From positions 1-23,155 of the IMG/VR virus record IMGVR_UViG_3300017752_000176: a DNA stretch of 23,155 bases; one strand, written 5' to 3'. This DNA comes from a virus. Below are positions 5,938 to 13,551 of the stretch, piece after piece. Position 1 is the stretch's first letter, and every line of letters starts with the position of its first letter. The translations under genes and the position numbers were made by a program. The notes under the pieces were generated by a model. That model saw nothing but the letters and a program-made list of their open reading frames with translations. It made no database searches and was not told where the DNA came from.

Positions 5938-8010
5938 CTATTTTTTGTGATTTTTGCTATGATATAATATAGCTGAAGGATAATCGGATAGTTCATGCTT
6001 TGCGGATACCTCCAATATGTCAGGCATAACATCTAACTTTTGAATATTATCGATGTTCTTAACACAAGACAATAATGTACGCTTCCACTGGTTTTGTTCT
6101 TTAGCACAAACAACTGATTCGCACAACTTAACAATTAAATCTTTATGGTTGTCATTCAATTCTTTTAAATTTTTATGTTTTTGGAAATTAGCAATAGCAT
6201 AAGATTGTAAATCTTCTATATCATATATTGTTTGTTGAACATTATCTTTTCCATAATAATCTGCGGCTTGTAATGGAATTTGATTTGTTCCATTTGGTCG
6301 TCCAGGAGATTTTTTAGTTTTATTTTGTGTTTCTTTACTTTTTTGCTGAACAGCTTGTTTTTGGTTCTGCACGCCTTCTTTTTGGATTTCTAGTTGTTCT
6401 TCTGCAATTTCTCGATCTTTTTCAGACTGAACACTTTCAATCATTGGTATACCACCAACCAAAGGATTGTAATAACCTTTTTCACGTTGCTCAACATACT
6501 TTTCTTGAACTTGAGATAATTCGCGTGGATTTGGATACAGTCCAGTTTGCATGGATTTGATGCCTTGCTCTGGAGTAAGTATACCAATTTCCAACAATCT
6601 AGTAATAACTCTATGAAACTGAACTTCATCTTTAATGTCAATCTCTTCAAATTTAGCTGTGGGATAAGACTTTAATCCCATGTTCTGACAAACCTCTTTA
6701 ATTTGCGGCTGTAAAAAATCATTTAAAAATGCATTACGAGACTCTTTTAATCTCTCTAAGAATATTTCAGCTTTAACTTGTGTGTTTGAGAACTTTTCAC
6801 TACCCACAATAATATTTTGTAGGCCTTCTTTAATATCTTCATTTACTATTTTGTATTTTTCAGAACCAAGAACTTTATTAAGATCAGGAATAACAAATTG
6901 AGCTTTAGTTGTGTAATCTGCAATTAATGCTCGGCCAACACTCTCATTTTTAAATAGCTCTTGCATGGCTTTTAAATTGTTTGGGTTCACTCCGCCTTTA
7001 TCTGGCTCTGCCCCCATTGTAATTAAAAGTATTACATTCTCTACGGTTCTACATATAGCTTGATCAATCTTCTTTAACTCTAACTTCCAATTAATATCAT
7101 CTAATACAGGAAAGCCAAAAGGAACAGCAAAAGGTTCATAATCTTGTTTTTTATAAAATGAATAAATTAATTTTTCTGAATCTAATTCAATTTTTAAGCC
7201 ATCACGAGTAAATGATCCATCTTTAATTTTCTTTTTAGTTTCAGGATCCAATGAATCAAATACTTTTTTATCTTCTTCTGTTTTTGGTTCTCTTAATTTT
7301 TCTAACTCATAGTCGGATAATACTTTTTTATATATTCCATCTTGAAATGCGGTAGCTTTATCTGCAACAATGTCATAAGGATTAAGTAACATGTATCGAA
7401 CTGGTATCTCTCCAGGCTTTAATGTCTGAGATGCGTATACATAATTCATCTTCATTAAGTCTTCGTTAGAAAACTTACCATCTACTCTATAAAAAAATAT
7501 ATTCCCTGATCTATAATACTCCCTAAAGTATTGGTCTTTTAGTTTCCATATACCTATTTTTTTCATCCATCCCTCAATGAACTTTTTAGATCGGTCATTC
7601 TCACCCTCAAGGTATATAGGCGAATTAGAAAATTCAGCCATTATATCTATAGCGTTTCTAAAAATTGAAATATTAGCATAAGCCTTTTGACATAGCTCTA
7701 TAGCATCTCTAACATTAACTCCATCGCCAGAGTAATCATAAGGAAGCATACCATTCCTAATATTGACATATTTATTTTCTTTATTGTTATGGTGTATGGC
7801 ATTTTTTCTAGAAGTTGTATGATCTCCATATTGAACTCTTCTGTTTGAAGTGCTTGCCGCAGCAGACTGGACATAAAAACTGTCTCCAGCTGTTTCTGGT
7901 AGTGTTCCTATAGCTTCATTTAATTTCAATATATCATCTATAGGTTTATCCTGCTTTGAAAATTGACTCCAATAATCAGATCTTTTTGTATACTTTCTTT
8001 TTTCTTTCAC
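5938..8010 (-). CDS. Portal protein
   Basis: A 690-residue protein between large terminase and prohead protease, the canonical portal slot. The portal core spans about residues 75-510: the region around 95-135 (DGVNVRDAIELCQKAYANISIFRNAIDIMAE), the NPYDIV segment at 210-215, and the stretch 380-430 leading to a long helix. The portal forms the dodecameric DNA entry channel and the docking site of the terminase. The start is GTG at 8010; no in-frame ATG lies upstream. It is longer than typical portals (about 500-550 residues). The extra C-terminus begins with a Gln/Lys-rich coil (527-567), a KKSPGRPNG AT-hook-like patch (566-574) and a separate ~110-residue helical tail containing three cysteines. 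The tail's role is unknown. Confidence 0.87.
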   Translation of the reverse strand: MKEKRKYTKRSDYWSQFSKQDKPIDDILKLNEAIGTLPETAGDSFYVQSAAASTSNRRVQYGDHTTSRKNAIHHNNKENKYVNIRNGMLPYDYSGDGVNVRDAIELCQKAYANISIFRNAIDIMAEFSNSPIYLEGENDRSKKFIEGWMKKIGIWKLKDQYFREYYRSGNIFFYRVDGKFSNEDLMKMNYVYASQTLKPGEIPVRYMLLNPYDIVADKATAFQDGIYKKVLSDYELEKLREPKTEEDKKVFDSLDPETKKKIKDGSFTRDGLKIELDSEKLIYSFYKKQDYEPFAVPFGFPVLDDINWKLELKKIDQAICRTVENVILLITMGAEPDKGGVNPNNLKAMQELFKNESVGRALIADYTTKAQFVIPDLNKVLGSEKYKIVNEDIKEGLQNIIVGSEKFSNTQVKAEIFLERLKESRNAFLNDFLQPQIKEVCQNMGLKSYPTAKFEEIDIKDEVQFHRVITRLLEIGILTPEQGIKSMQTGLYPNPRELSQVQEKYVEQREKGYYNPLVGGIPMIESVQSEKDREIAEEQLEIQKEGVQNQKQAVQQKSKETQNKTKKSPGRPNGTNQIPLQAADYYGKDNVQQTIYDIEDLQSYAIANFQKHKNLKELNDNHKDLIVKLCESVVCAKEQNQWKRTLLSCVKNIDNIQKLDVMPDILEVSAKHELSDYPSAILYHSKNHKK

Positions 8011-8057
8011 AATACATAATACACAAAGTCTAACTAAAAGTCTATAAAAGTTAAAAG

Positions 8058-9917
8058 TTAACTTATAAACATTGGAACAAATGTAGAATGAGCTTGCTGA
8101 GCCTTAGAGTTATTCATGTCATGAAATACCTTAACCATCCAACTTCCAAGCACTAAAGCTGAGTACGAATCCTTCCTCGCTTTGTCAGGTCCAGTCTGCC
8201 TTCTAAGCTCTGGAGGTAGCCCAAAAGTCTGCGTTCCCTGAGGTGAAGTTGTAATCTGAATTAATGCGCATTGATTTTTCGTCATGTTAATCATGTCGTA
8301 TTGATGTTCTATAAAGTCTATCATTTTTGCTTGACCACTTTGCTTTGACTCTTCTTCAGATAGTCTAAGAAATTTTAATTTATTGATTGGTATTTTTTTA
8401 GCTCTTTGTTTATTGTAAGCTTCATCAATTGCTCTAGAACCAAACCAAATACGTTTATGATCAAAATTTGCTTGTAATAACTCATTAGCTTTTCTGATCC
8501 AATCAGATGTAGGCTTTCTTAGGAATAAATACTTATAATCTTTTTTATTGTACTGCACTTTCGCAGTTCTTAATTCATCTTTATAATTTTCCATTTTATC
8601 GAAATCGCCGTCAACACCTTTTATTTTTATATTGCTAGTTTTAAATAACTCACTCTCATTAACTGCATTGATAAATTGAACGCCTCCATTGTAATCTCCA
8701 ACTATAGCAATGATATTAAAGTTTTTAATAAGATAATGAAAATAAAAAATATGTTCTCTCAGTGGAGTTCCGGACATTGCATAAGAGTGAACTAAGGTTG
8801 AGGTACCTTTACTTTTATGATACTTTAATACATGCATAGCAAAATCATCACTACTTTCACTTTCTGACCAAGATGGGTCAAAAGCTAATATATATTCATC
8901 CTCAGGCTGACCTTTAATTTCTACATGAGGATCTTCTCCATCTGGCACGGTACAAGCGGCCATACGAGAAGTTTTAAAGTATCCAGAACTATCATCAGTA
9001 AATAATGCTCCAAATTCACGTTCAAACTGAGATTGACTCATTGTAGCTTTAGCTTGAGTTATAAGGTTTTGGTCGTAAAGCTGCTTGGGTGCGCAATCAT
9101 AAGAAAACTGCATGATACATCTTGTAGCTTTATCTGTTTGATTTTCAATTAAACCCTCAAATTGACTATACAACTTATACATGTATTCAAATTTATAACT
9201 AGCAGACGAAAGCATGATAAGTTTATTGTTTGGCCATATATATCTTTCTTCTTCAGTCATCTTGCCTTGCTCAATTAGTTTTGTTTCAAGGTTATACAAA
9301 TCTTCTCTTTGAGTGGGGTTCTCAACAACAGAAAGGAAAGGAACAATAACTTCATTATAGATTCTTTCCGGCATCAATAAGAACTCATCAATAATGATTC
9401 TATGAAACCTAAATCCTCGAAGCTTGGATCCATCTCCTAATGGCAAGGCTCTAATCCTACTTCTCCCAATTTCCATTAACCATTCATCATTGCTTTTTGA
9501 TTTTTTAGTTATACAATTCGCTAGCATTCTAGCTTCAGGCTTTGCGGCGATGTCTTCAATTTTTTTAAATATTTGTTTGGACTGCCTAAATGATGCGGCC
9601 AATATCCCAATCTCAACACCCTGATGTAGTATAGCATCAAGAAAAGCGTATACACCAGTAGTAAACGATTTACTCATACCACGACTCCAGACCCCCATAA
9701 AGTAATCAGTTTCAAACATAGCCTTAATAGCCATATGCTGAAAAGGAAACAAATCTACCCCACCCACTAAGCTAGTAGTGAAAGTTATGTTGTCTTTTAA
9801 AAATTTATAAAGATTTTGCTTTGCCTCGTTTTCATCGAGGAAGCCCTCTAAGTTCAGAGTTTCTTGATTGACGTCTTCCTTAGGTCGACGAGTTTGATTT
9901 CCTTCATCCCAAGCCAT
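8058..9917 (-). CDS. terL: Terminase large subunit (packaging ATPase-nuclease)
   Basis: A 619-residue protein with both terminase domains. ATPase: Walker A is WSRGMSKSF at 77-85 (variant P-loop with upstream Arg), Walker B is IIIDEF at 174-179 with the catalytic Glu178, and the coupling motif LSSAS is at 236-240. RNase H-like nuclease: Asp347 (ILAFDPSW), Asp408 (IVGDYNG) and Asp583 (RKDSYSAL) are the expected three acidic metal ligands. It cuts concatemeric DNA and pumps it into the prohead through the portal. Length is close to T4 gp17 (610 residues). The start overlaps the end of the upstream nuclease gene by 14 bases, suggesting coupling; the leader (TAGATAAAA) has no Shine-Dalgarno. A 47-base A/T-rich gap follows before the portal gene. 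Confidence 0.97.
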   Translation of the reverse strand: MAWDEGNQTRRPKEDVNQETLNLEGFLDENEAKQNLYKFLKDNITFTTSLVGGVDLFPFQHMAIKAMFETDYFMGVWSRGMSKSFTTGVYAFLDAILHQGVEIGILAASFRQSKQIFKKIEDIAAKPEARMLANCITKKSKSNDEWLMEIGRSRIRALPLGDGSKLRGFRFHRIIIDEFLLMPERIYNEVIVPFLSVVENPTQREDLYNLETKLIEQGKMTEEERYIWPNNKLIMLSSASYKFEYMYKLYSQFEGLIENQTDKATRCIMQFSYDCAPKQLYDQNLITQAKATMSQSQFEREFGALFTDDSSGYFKTSRMAACTVPDGEDPHVEIKGQPEDEYILAFDPSWSESESSDDFAMHVLKYHKSKGTSTLVHSYAMSGTPLREHIFYFHYLIKNFNIIAIVGDYNGGVQFINAVNESELFKTSNIKIKGVDGDFDKMENYKDELRTAKVQYNKKDYKYLFLRKPTSDWIRKANELLQANFDHKRIWFGSRAIDEAYNKQRAKKIPINKLKFLRLSEEESKQSGQAKMIDFIEHQYDMINMTKNQCALIQITTSPQGTQTFGLPPELRRQTGPDKARKDSYSALVLGSWMVKVFHDMNNSKAQQAHSTFVPMFIS

Positions 9918-10836
9918 TTTTATCTATATAATATTGTAAATCAACATCCCATAATCTCTTACCTAAGGTTAAAATCTTAGGGATGACTGATTGAGAGTTT
10001 GTTCGAGTACCTGTAAAAACAAATTGACAACTTCCAGCAAACTCGTGAGATATTAATCTCATGTTGTGGTATATGAATTCTAAATTTGATTTGTGTGGGC
10101 CGAAAGCATTATTTTTATATAACCTATTAAGATCGCTTTCCACAACTATGAATAAGTATGAGTCAAAATCTTGTACTCTCTGAAGTTCTCTTTTGAACCT
10201 AGCTAAACCTCCCGAAAGAGTACCCTTAAAATCAGAATCAGATTTTCTATCTACATAAGTATAGTTATAATCATCACCCCCAACCGTATAATCTCCGAAA
10301 TCTAACTTTAGATCTTCAGACACATTAAAGATTAATGGTTTTTGTTCTCTTGTGTCAACAAAAATCTTTAAATTCTCAAAATGTTCATCTTCCTTAAAAA
10401 AGCTTTCATCAATCGCACTACCATGTAGCGGTCTTACTCCAGCTGCTTTACATGCTGCTCCATACGAGCCAAAAGCATATTTGTAGACATCTATGTCTGG
10501 CAACTTGTTGATCTTTAACTCTAAATGGTTTGGAGCGTACTTAAGACCCTTTAATTCTATTCTTTGTTTTAATTTTTTTAATGCGTATTTTGCAGCCGTC
10601 TCTTTATCTTGAGACATGCACCATTTTATTAATTGACTGCGAGTAGAAAAGTCATTATTAAAGTAATCATCTTTCTTTTTGAAAGGTAATGGTTTTCCTG
10701 TTAATAAATTATTACGTGGATAAAATGTAGTATAGTAAGTAGCTAAATCCATCTTGTGCTTCTTGAGATGTATATGAAGCCCTTTTTCTGTGTCAAACTC
10801 TTCGTGACACACTTGACATTTAAAATTAGATGACAT
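9904..10836 (-). CDS. C2H2 zinc finger - ERCC4-type nuclease
   Basis: A 310-residue protein with two recognisable parts. An N-terminal classical C2H2 finger spans residues 7-27: C7-x2-C10-x12-H23-x3-H27, with the core hydrophobics Phe14 and Leu20. The C-terminal part (about 155-275) is an ERCC4/XPF-type nuclease: VDTREQKP at 160-167, GDYTVGG at 181-187 and DRKSDSD at 196-202. The XPF signature GDxnERKx3D is therefore present with a conservative Glu-to-Asp change at 196. Such enzymes cut branched or flapped DNA. The region between (about 45-140) is basic and unassigned. It overlaps the upstream gene by 11 bases and TerL by 14 bases, so it is part of the packaging operon and may resolve replication branches before or during packaging. 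This role is inference. Confidence 0.88.
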   Translation of the reverse strand: MSSNFKCQVCHEEFDTEKGLHIHLKKHKMDLATYYTTFYPRNNLLTGKPLPFKKKDDYFNNDFSTRSQLIKWCMSQDKETAAKYALKKLKQRIELKGLKYAPNHLELKINKLPDIDVYKYAFGSYGAACKAAGVRPLHGSAIDESFFKEDEHFENLKIFVDTREQKPLIFNVSEDLKLDFGDYTVGGDDYNYTYVDRKSDSDFKGTLSGGLARFKRELQRVQDFDSYLFIVVESDLNRLYKNNAFGPHKSNLEFIYHNMRLISHEFAGSCQFVFTGTRTNSQSVIPKILTLGKRLWDVDLQYYIDKNGLG

Positions 10837-11872
10837 CGCTTTTAGATATACCTAATATTCTTGACTTCCAAGAATTCATAGATTCCAAATTATCAGCTTC
10901 TTCCTTGATAGCCTTCTTTTGCATGTTTGCCATCTTGACCATTAGTTTTCGCTCTTCTTCGTTTTGAAAGCTTTCAACTAGTGACAGTATTGATGCGTTT
11001 TGATCTTGACGTTGAGATATCCTTTTTGATCTGTCTCCAGCAAGTCTTTGTATTAAAGACTCCTGTCGTTTTTCGCATTGATTATACTCTTCACTTTTGG
11101 TTTTTAATAGTTCTGATAGCCTTACCGTCAGCTCTTGCTGTTCGTCTGCTTCATCAAACATTCTGTTTAATTTCTCCATGTGTGAAGATATGTTTTTTAA
11201 GTTTATATAATCAACACATACATTTACATACAAATTAACTTCATCAGTAGTCAAGTCTGGCTTGTCCCAAGTAGCTCGAATAAATTCAGCCTCAAATAAA
11301 TCTTGATCTTCTTCCTTATGATAATTACTTATAATCTGAGTAAATCTTGGGGATTTTAAAAAACGAAATAAAGATTCAATTGATTTTTTTTCCATTGCTT
11401 TCATTTCTCCTTCTCTTAGTCCTGCATCAGTATATAGGTTGACCTTCTCTAAGCATTCAGCTATATTTTTAGGTTCATCGTATTTGTTGCGTTCAGCTCG
11501 ATTTTCTTCGCGTTTCCTTTTTTTGGCCGCATCCAAATAACTTCCAACAGTTCTTTGTTCCCTGCCTAGCTTTTTAACTTCGTCATCAGGGAAAAGTAGT
11601 TGTGCAATTTGATAACTACTCATTCCGTCTTGAGAGTATTGCTCGATAAAGTTTTTCTGCTCTTCTGTTAATACTATAGGTTTAACATTTTCATGGACTG
11701 AAGTTTTATATTTTATCTCTTTAGAAACTAAATATTCCCTTACAGCTCTACCCTGCTTTGATCTACCATCTATAGTACCATCTTTAAATGTCGCGCGTGT
11801 TAATTCAATTAAATCTGGAATTTTATGAAAATTGTCGTCAATAAATTTTTTTTGTTCTTCGGTTAAATTCAT
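10826..11872 (-). CDS. HTH / coiled-coil protein, candidate terminase small subunit
   Basis: A 348-residue protein with no family that I can name for certain. Residues 3-52 and 68-118 form an internal duplication. Both start LTEEQKxFI, continue through a likely helix-turn-helix, and end near a basic patch (GRSKQGRAVREYL and GREQRTVGSYLDAAKKRK), like DNA-binding repeats. The middle (150-235) is helical and acidic; the C-terminus (235-330) is charged coiled coil suited to oligomers. Small terminases have an N-terminal DNA-binding part followed by oligomerisation helices. This gene lies two genes upstream of TerL, where no other small terminase is visible, so that role is a fair guess. The start ATG overlaps the sigma factor stop (ATGA), indicating coupled translation. 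Confidence 0.5.
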   Translation of the reverse strand: MNLTEEQKKFIDDNFHKIPDLIELTRATFKDGTIDGRSKQGRAVREYLVSKEIKYKTSVHENVKPIVLTEEQKNFIEQYSQDGMSSYQIAQLLFPDDEVKKLGREQRTVGSYLDAAKKRKREENRAERNKYDEPKNIAECLEKVNLYTDAGLREGEMKAMEKKSIESLFRFLKSPRFTQIISNYHKEEDQDLFEAEFIRATWDKPDLTTDEVNLYVNVCVDYINLKNISSHMEKLNRMFDEADEQQELTVRLSELLKTKSEEYNQCEKRQESLIQRLAGDRSKRISQRQDQNASILSLVESFQNEEERKLMVKMANMQKKAIKEEADNLESMNSWKSRILGISKSDVI

Positions 11873-12567
11873 AATATTATATCTTTGTTTTTGATTATTT
11901 TAATCACTTTTTCTTTGAAGAATTTGCGCATATTTTTGATTTGCTTGTATCCAGCCTTTCTTCCTGATTCATTTGTCTTGTATCCTAATTCTTTAGCAAC
12001 AATGTCTTCATTTATATTATCTATAAATAACATTTTATATATCTTGTACTGTCGATCAGACAAGTCTTCTTTTAAATGTTTTTGTACCGAGTCGATTGCT
12101 AAATCCACGTTAAACTCATTTGATTTAAATGTTGCTGATTCATATTCTTGAGAGTCTAACCTTAGGGGTATTTTAACATCGTGCGCACCCTTTTTACTTT
12201 TTTCCCACTTTTTATAAAGTGGACAACTACTATCTTGAGATCCGCTTTTAGTAAACGAACATAAATTATCACCACCAATAGATGTATCAAAAGGGCAATT
12301 ACTACATGGTTTTGCAAAGTTTAAATAAAAGTTTCTTAAAATATTTTTAAATTGATTACTTATAATTTTATTTATCCAAGGCTTTAAATCTCTCTTTTGA
12401 TCCCATTTCTCCCATTTTTGATAAATATGTAACCTTATTATTTGCTCAACATCCTCAAAAGCGATCCAGGGCATAGAATCAAGAAACCATTTGTTTTTAC
12501 GTTTACGAATTTCTTGATTGATTACTTCAATTTGATCTTCGAATATAAGTTTTTCAGGTCTACCCAT
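11869..12567 (-). CDS. Phage RNA polymerase sigma factor with Cys4 insert
   Basis: A 232-residue sigma70-family protein of ECF-like size. Region 2 lies at about 34-80: AFEDVEQIIRLHIYQKWEKW, then LKPWINKIISNQFKNILR, the usual core-binding and -10-contact pattern. Region 4 lies at about 167-225: LSDRQYKIYKML, then NEDIVAKELGYKTNESGRKAGYKQIKNMRKFF, a helix-turn-helix for -35 DNA or an activator. Between them lies C88-x2-C91-x11-C103-x11-C115, a likely zinc knuckle not normal for sigma factors. It probably redirects host RNA polymerase to phage promoters, most likely late ones since it lies beside virion genes, a role like T4 gp55. It overlaps the upstream Zn-ribbon gene by 8 bases and the downstream gene by the ATGA overlap. 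Confidence 0.82.
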   Translation of the reverse strand: MGRPEKLIFEDQIEVINQEIRKRKNKWFLDSMPWIAFEDVEQIIRLHIYQKWEKWDQKRDLKPWINKIISNQFKNILRNFYLNFAKPCSNCPFDTSIGGDNLCSFTKSGSQDSSCPLYKKWEKSKKGAHDVKIPLRLDSQEYESATFKSNEFNVDLAIDSVQKHLKEDLSDRQYKIYKMLFIDNINEDIVAKELGYKTNESGRKAGYKQIKNMRKFFKEKVIKIIKNKDIIL

Positions 12568-12898
12568 TTTTTCTAGGCCTACCCCTTTTACGTTTGGTTG
12601 GTTCGTTCTTCTCTAGCTCTCTAGGCATAATTGAGCCCAGTGTAAAGTTGGTGTTAGAAACTTCTATCTCATACTCTAAATTTGATATATCAGGAACTTC
12701 ATAAATGTCAGTACCGTCTTCATCGTGCACTTCTTTTTGGATTGGTTGCGCTCGCAAAGATTTTTGCTTTAATGGTGTAGCTCCTCTAGTCTGACTTAAA
12801 CCTTGGTCTAATGGAGTTCCACAGCTAGAACAAAATTTAGGCTTGGTTACAGTATATTCGTTTTTTCCACCACAGTGTTGACAATATGTTGATAACAT
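12560..12898 (-). CDS. Small Zn-ribbon / AT-hook protein
   Basis: A 112-residue protein with two nucleic-acid-type ends. The N-terminus is a zinc ribbon: C6-x2-C9 (YCQHCGG) and C23-x2-C26 (FCSSCGTPL), the zf-ribbon pattern found in many small bacterial and phage proteins. The C-terminus is a classical AT-hook, KRKRGRPRK at 102-110. The middle is acidic and looks disordered. An AT-hook would suit minor-groove binding in this AT-rich genome. The stop lies inside the start region of the sigma factor gene (8-base overlap), so the two are co-translated. A partner or co-activator of the sigma factor is an attractive reading but unproven. The leader holds a TGTAAATA octamer 18 bases before the ATG. 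Confidence 0.7.
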   Translation of the reverse strand: MLSTYCQHCGGKNEYTVTKPKFCSSCGTPLDQGLSQTRGATPLKQKSLRAQPIQKEVHDEDGTDIYEVPDISNLEYEIEVSNTNFTLGSIMPRELEKNEPTKRKRGRPRKNG

Positions 12899-12916
12899 AC
12901 TATCATAATAAAAACA

Positions 12917-12924
12917 TATTTACA
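12917..12924 (-). promoter_or_regulatory. TGTAAATA octamer before the Zn-ribbon/sigma genes
   Basis: It lies in the only intergenic gap of this stretch (12899-12940), 18 bases before the ATG at 12898. It would be placed to start a transcript for the Zn-ribbon, sigma and packaging genes. One mismatch to the T4 late element. Candidate only. Confidence 0.3.
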
Positions 12925-12940
12925 TTAATTCCAATTAAAA

Positions 12941-13534
12941 TTAAATTAAATAACCGCTAATTATTTTCGCTTGATTCTCTATTAAATCAATATCTTTTTT
13001 GTATATCTCTGTTTTCTTTTTTGTAAAGTCTATACATATAATTCCTACTACGCCATGATTTAATGTTTCTATGGGAAATGCATAAGAAGATCGTACTCCA
13101 CGTTCCTCTAGCCAATTGCGTAATAATGGGCTATCAATAGACTCAATATCCTCAAGTCTGAAAGATTTATCTCCATGAATACCCAATACATCTTTAATGA
13201 ATGCATTAAATGTGCTAACTCTTAAATCTTGCAACCTCATCGACTCAGAACTAACTCCAGAATTCAAAGATTCATATGTACAACTAAATTTCTGTTGGTG
13301 GTTTCCACTGTAAAAATGATCACCGTTATGAAACTCAAATATGTATGCTCGATCAGCAGTAATCTCGTTCCTGGTGAAATCTAGGGCTTTTTGCACATTT
13401 TCGTTTTGCTTTGTGTATTTCACAACACAGGCATTTTGTTTATTTTTTTTAGCTTGAACAAGCTCTTTAATAAAGATGCTGATTATTGTAGTTCCAGCAA
13501 CTATACAAGATGATAATATAATAGACCAATCCAT
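12941..13534 (-). CDS. Membrane-anchored GAF-like domain protein
   Basis: A 197-residue protein. Residues 4-23 form one hydrophobic membrane segment (IILSSCIVAGTTIISIFI) and are followed by a basic stretch (KKNKQN), consistent with an anchor leaving the main part in the cytoplasm. Residues 45-197 look like a GAF-type sensor domain: a starting helix, ADRAYIFEFHNGDHF, a variable loop, then SSYAFPIETLNHGVVGIICIDF and a closing helix. GAF domains bind small ligands or mediate dimers; the ligand is not deducible. No enzymatic domain is attached. It lies between the fibre genes and the sigma factor operon, 17 bases after the fibre stop. A role in host signalling or as an envelope-located factor is possible. 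No Shine-Dalgarno seen. Confidence 0.65.
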   Translation of the reverse strand: MDWSIILSSCIVAGTTIISIFIKELVQAKKNKQNACVVKYTKQNENVQKALDFTRNEITADRAYIFEFHNGDHFYSGNHQQKFSCTYESLNSGVSSESMRLQDLRVSTFNAFIKDVLGIHGDKSFRLEDIESIDSPLLRNWLEERGVRSSYAFPIETLNHGVVGIICIDFTKKKTEIYKKDIDLIENQAKIISGYLI

Positions 13535-13551
13535 GAAGTAATATACACCAA

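Noticed and set aside
8011-8057. Direct repeat TAGACTTT in the gap between terminase and portal genes, considered as a promoter or Bacteroidota-type element
   Set aside because: Two copies of eight bases in AT-rich sequence are weak, and the spacing does not match the TAnnTTTG consensus.
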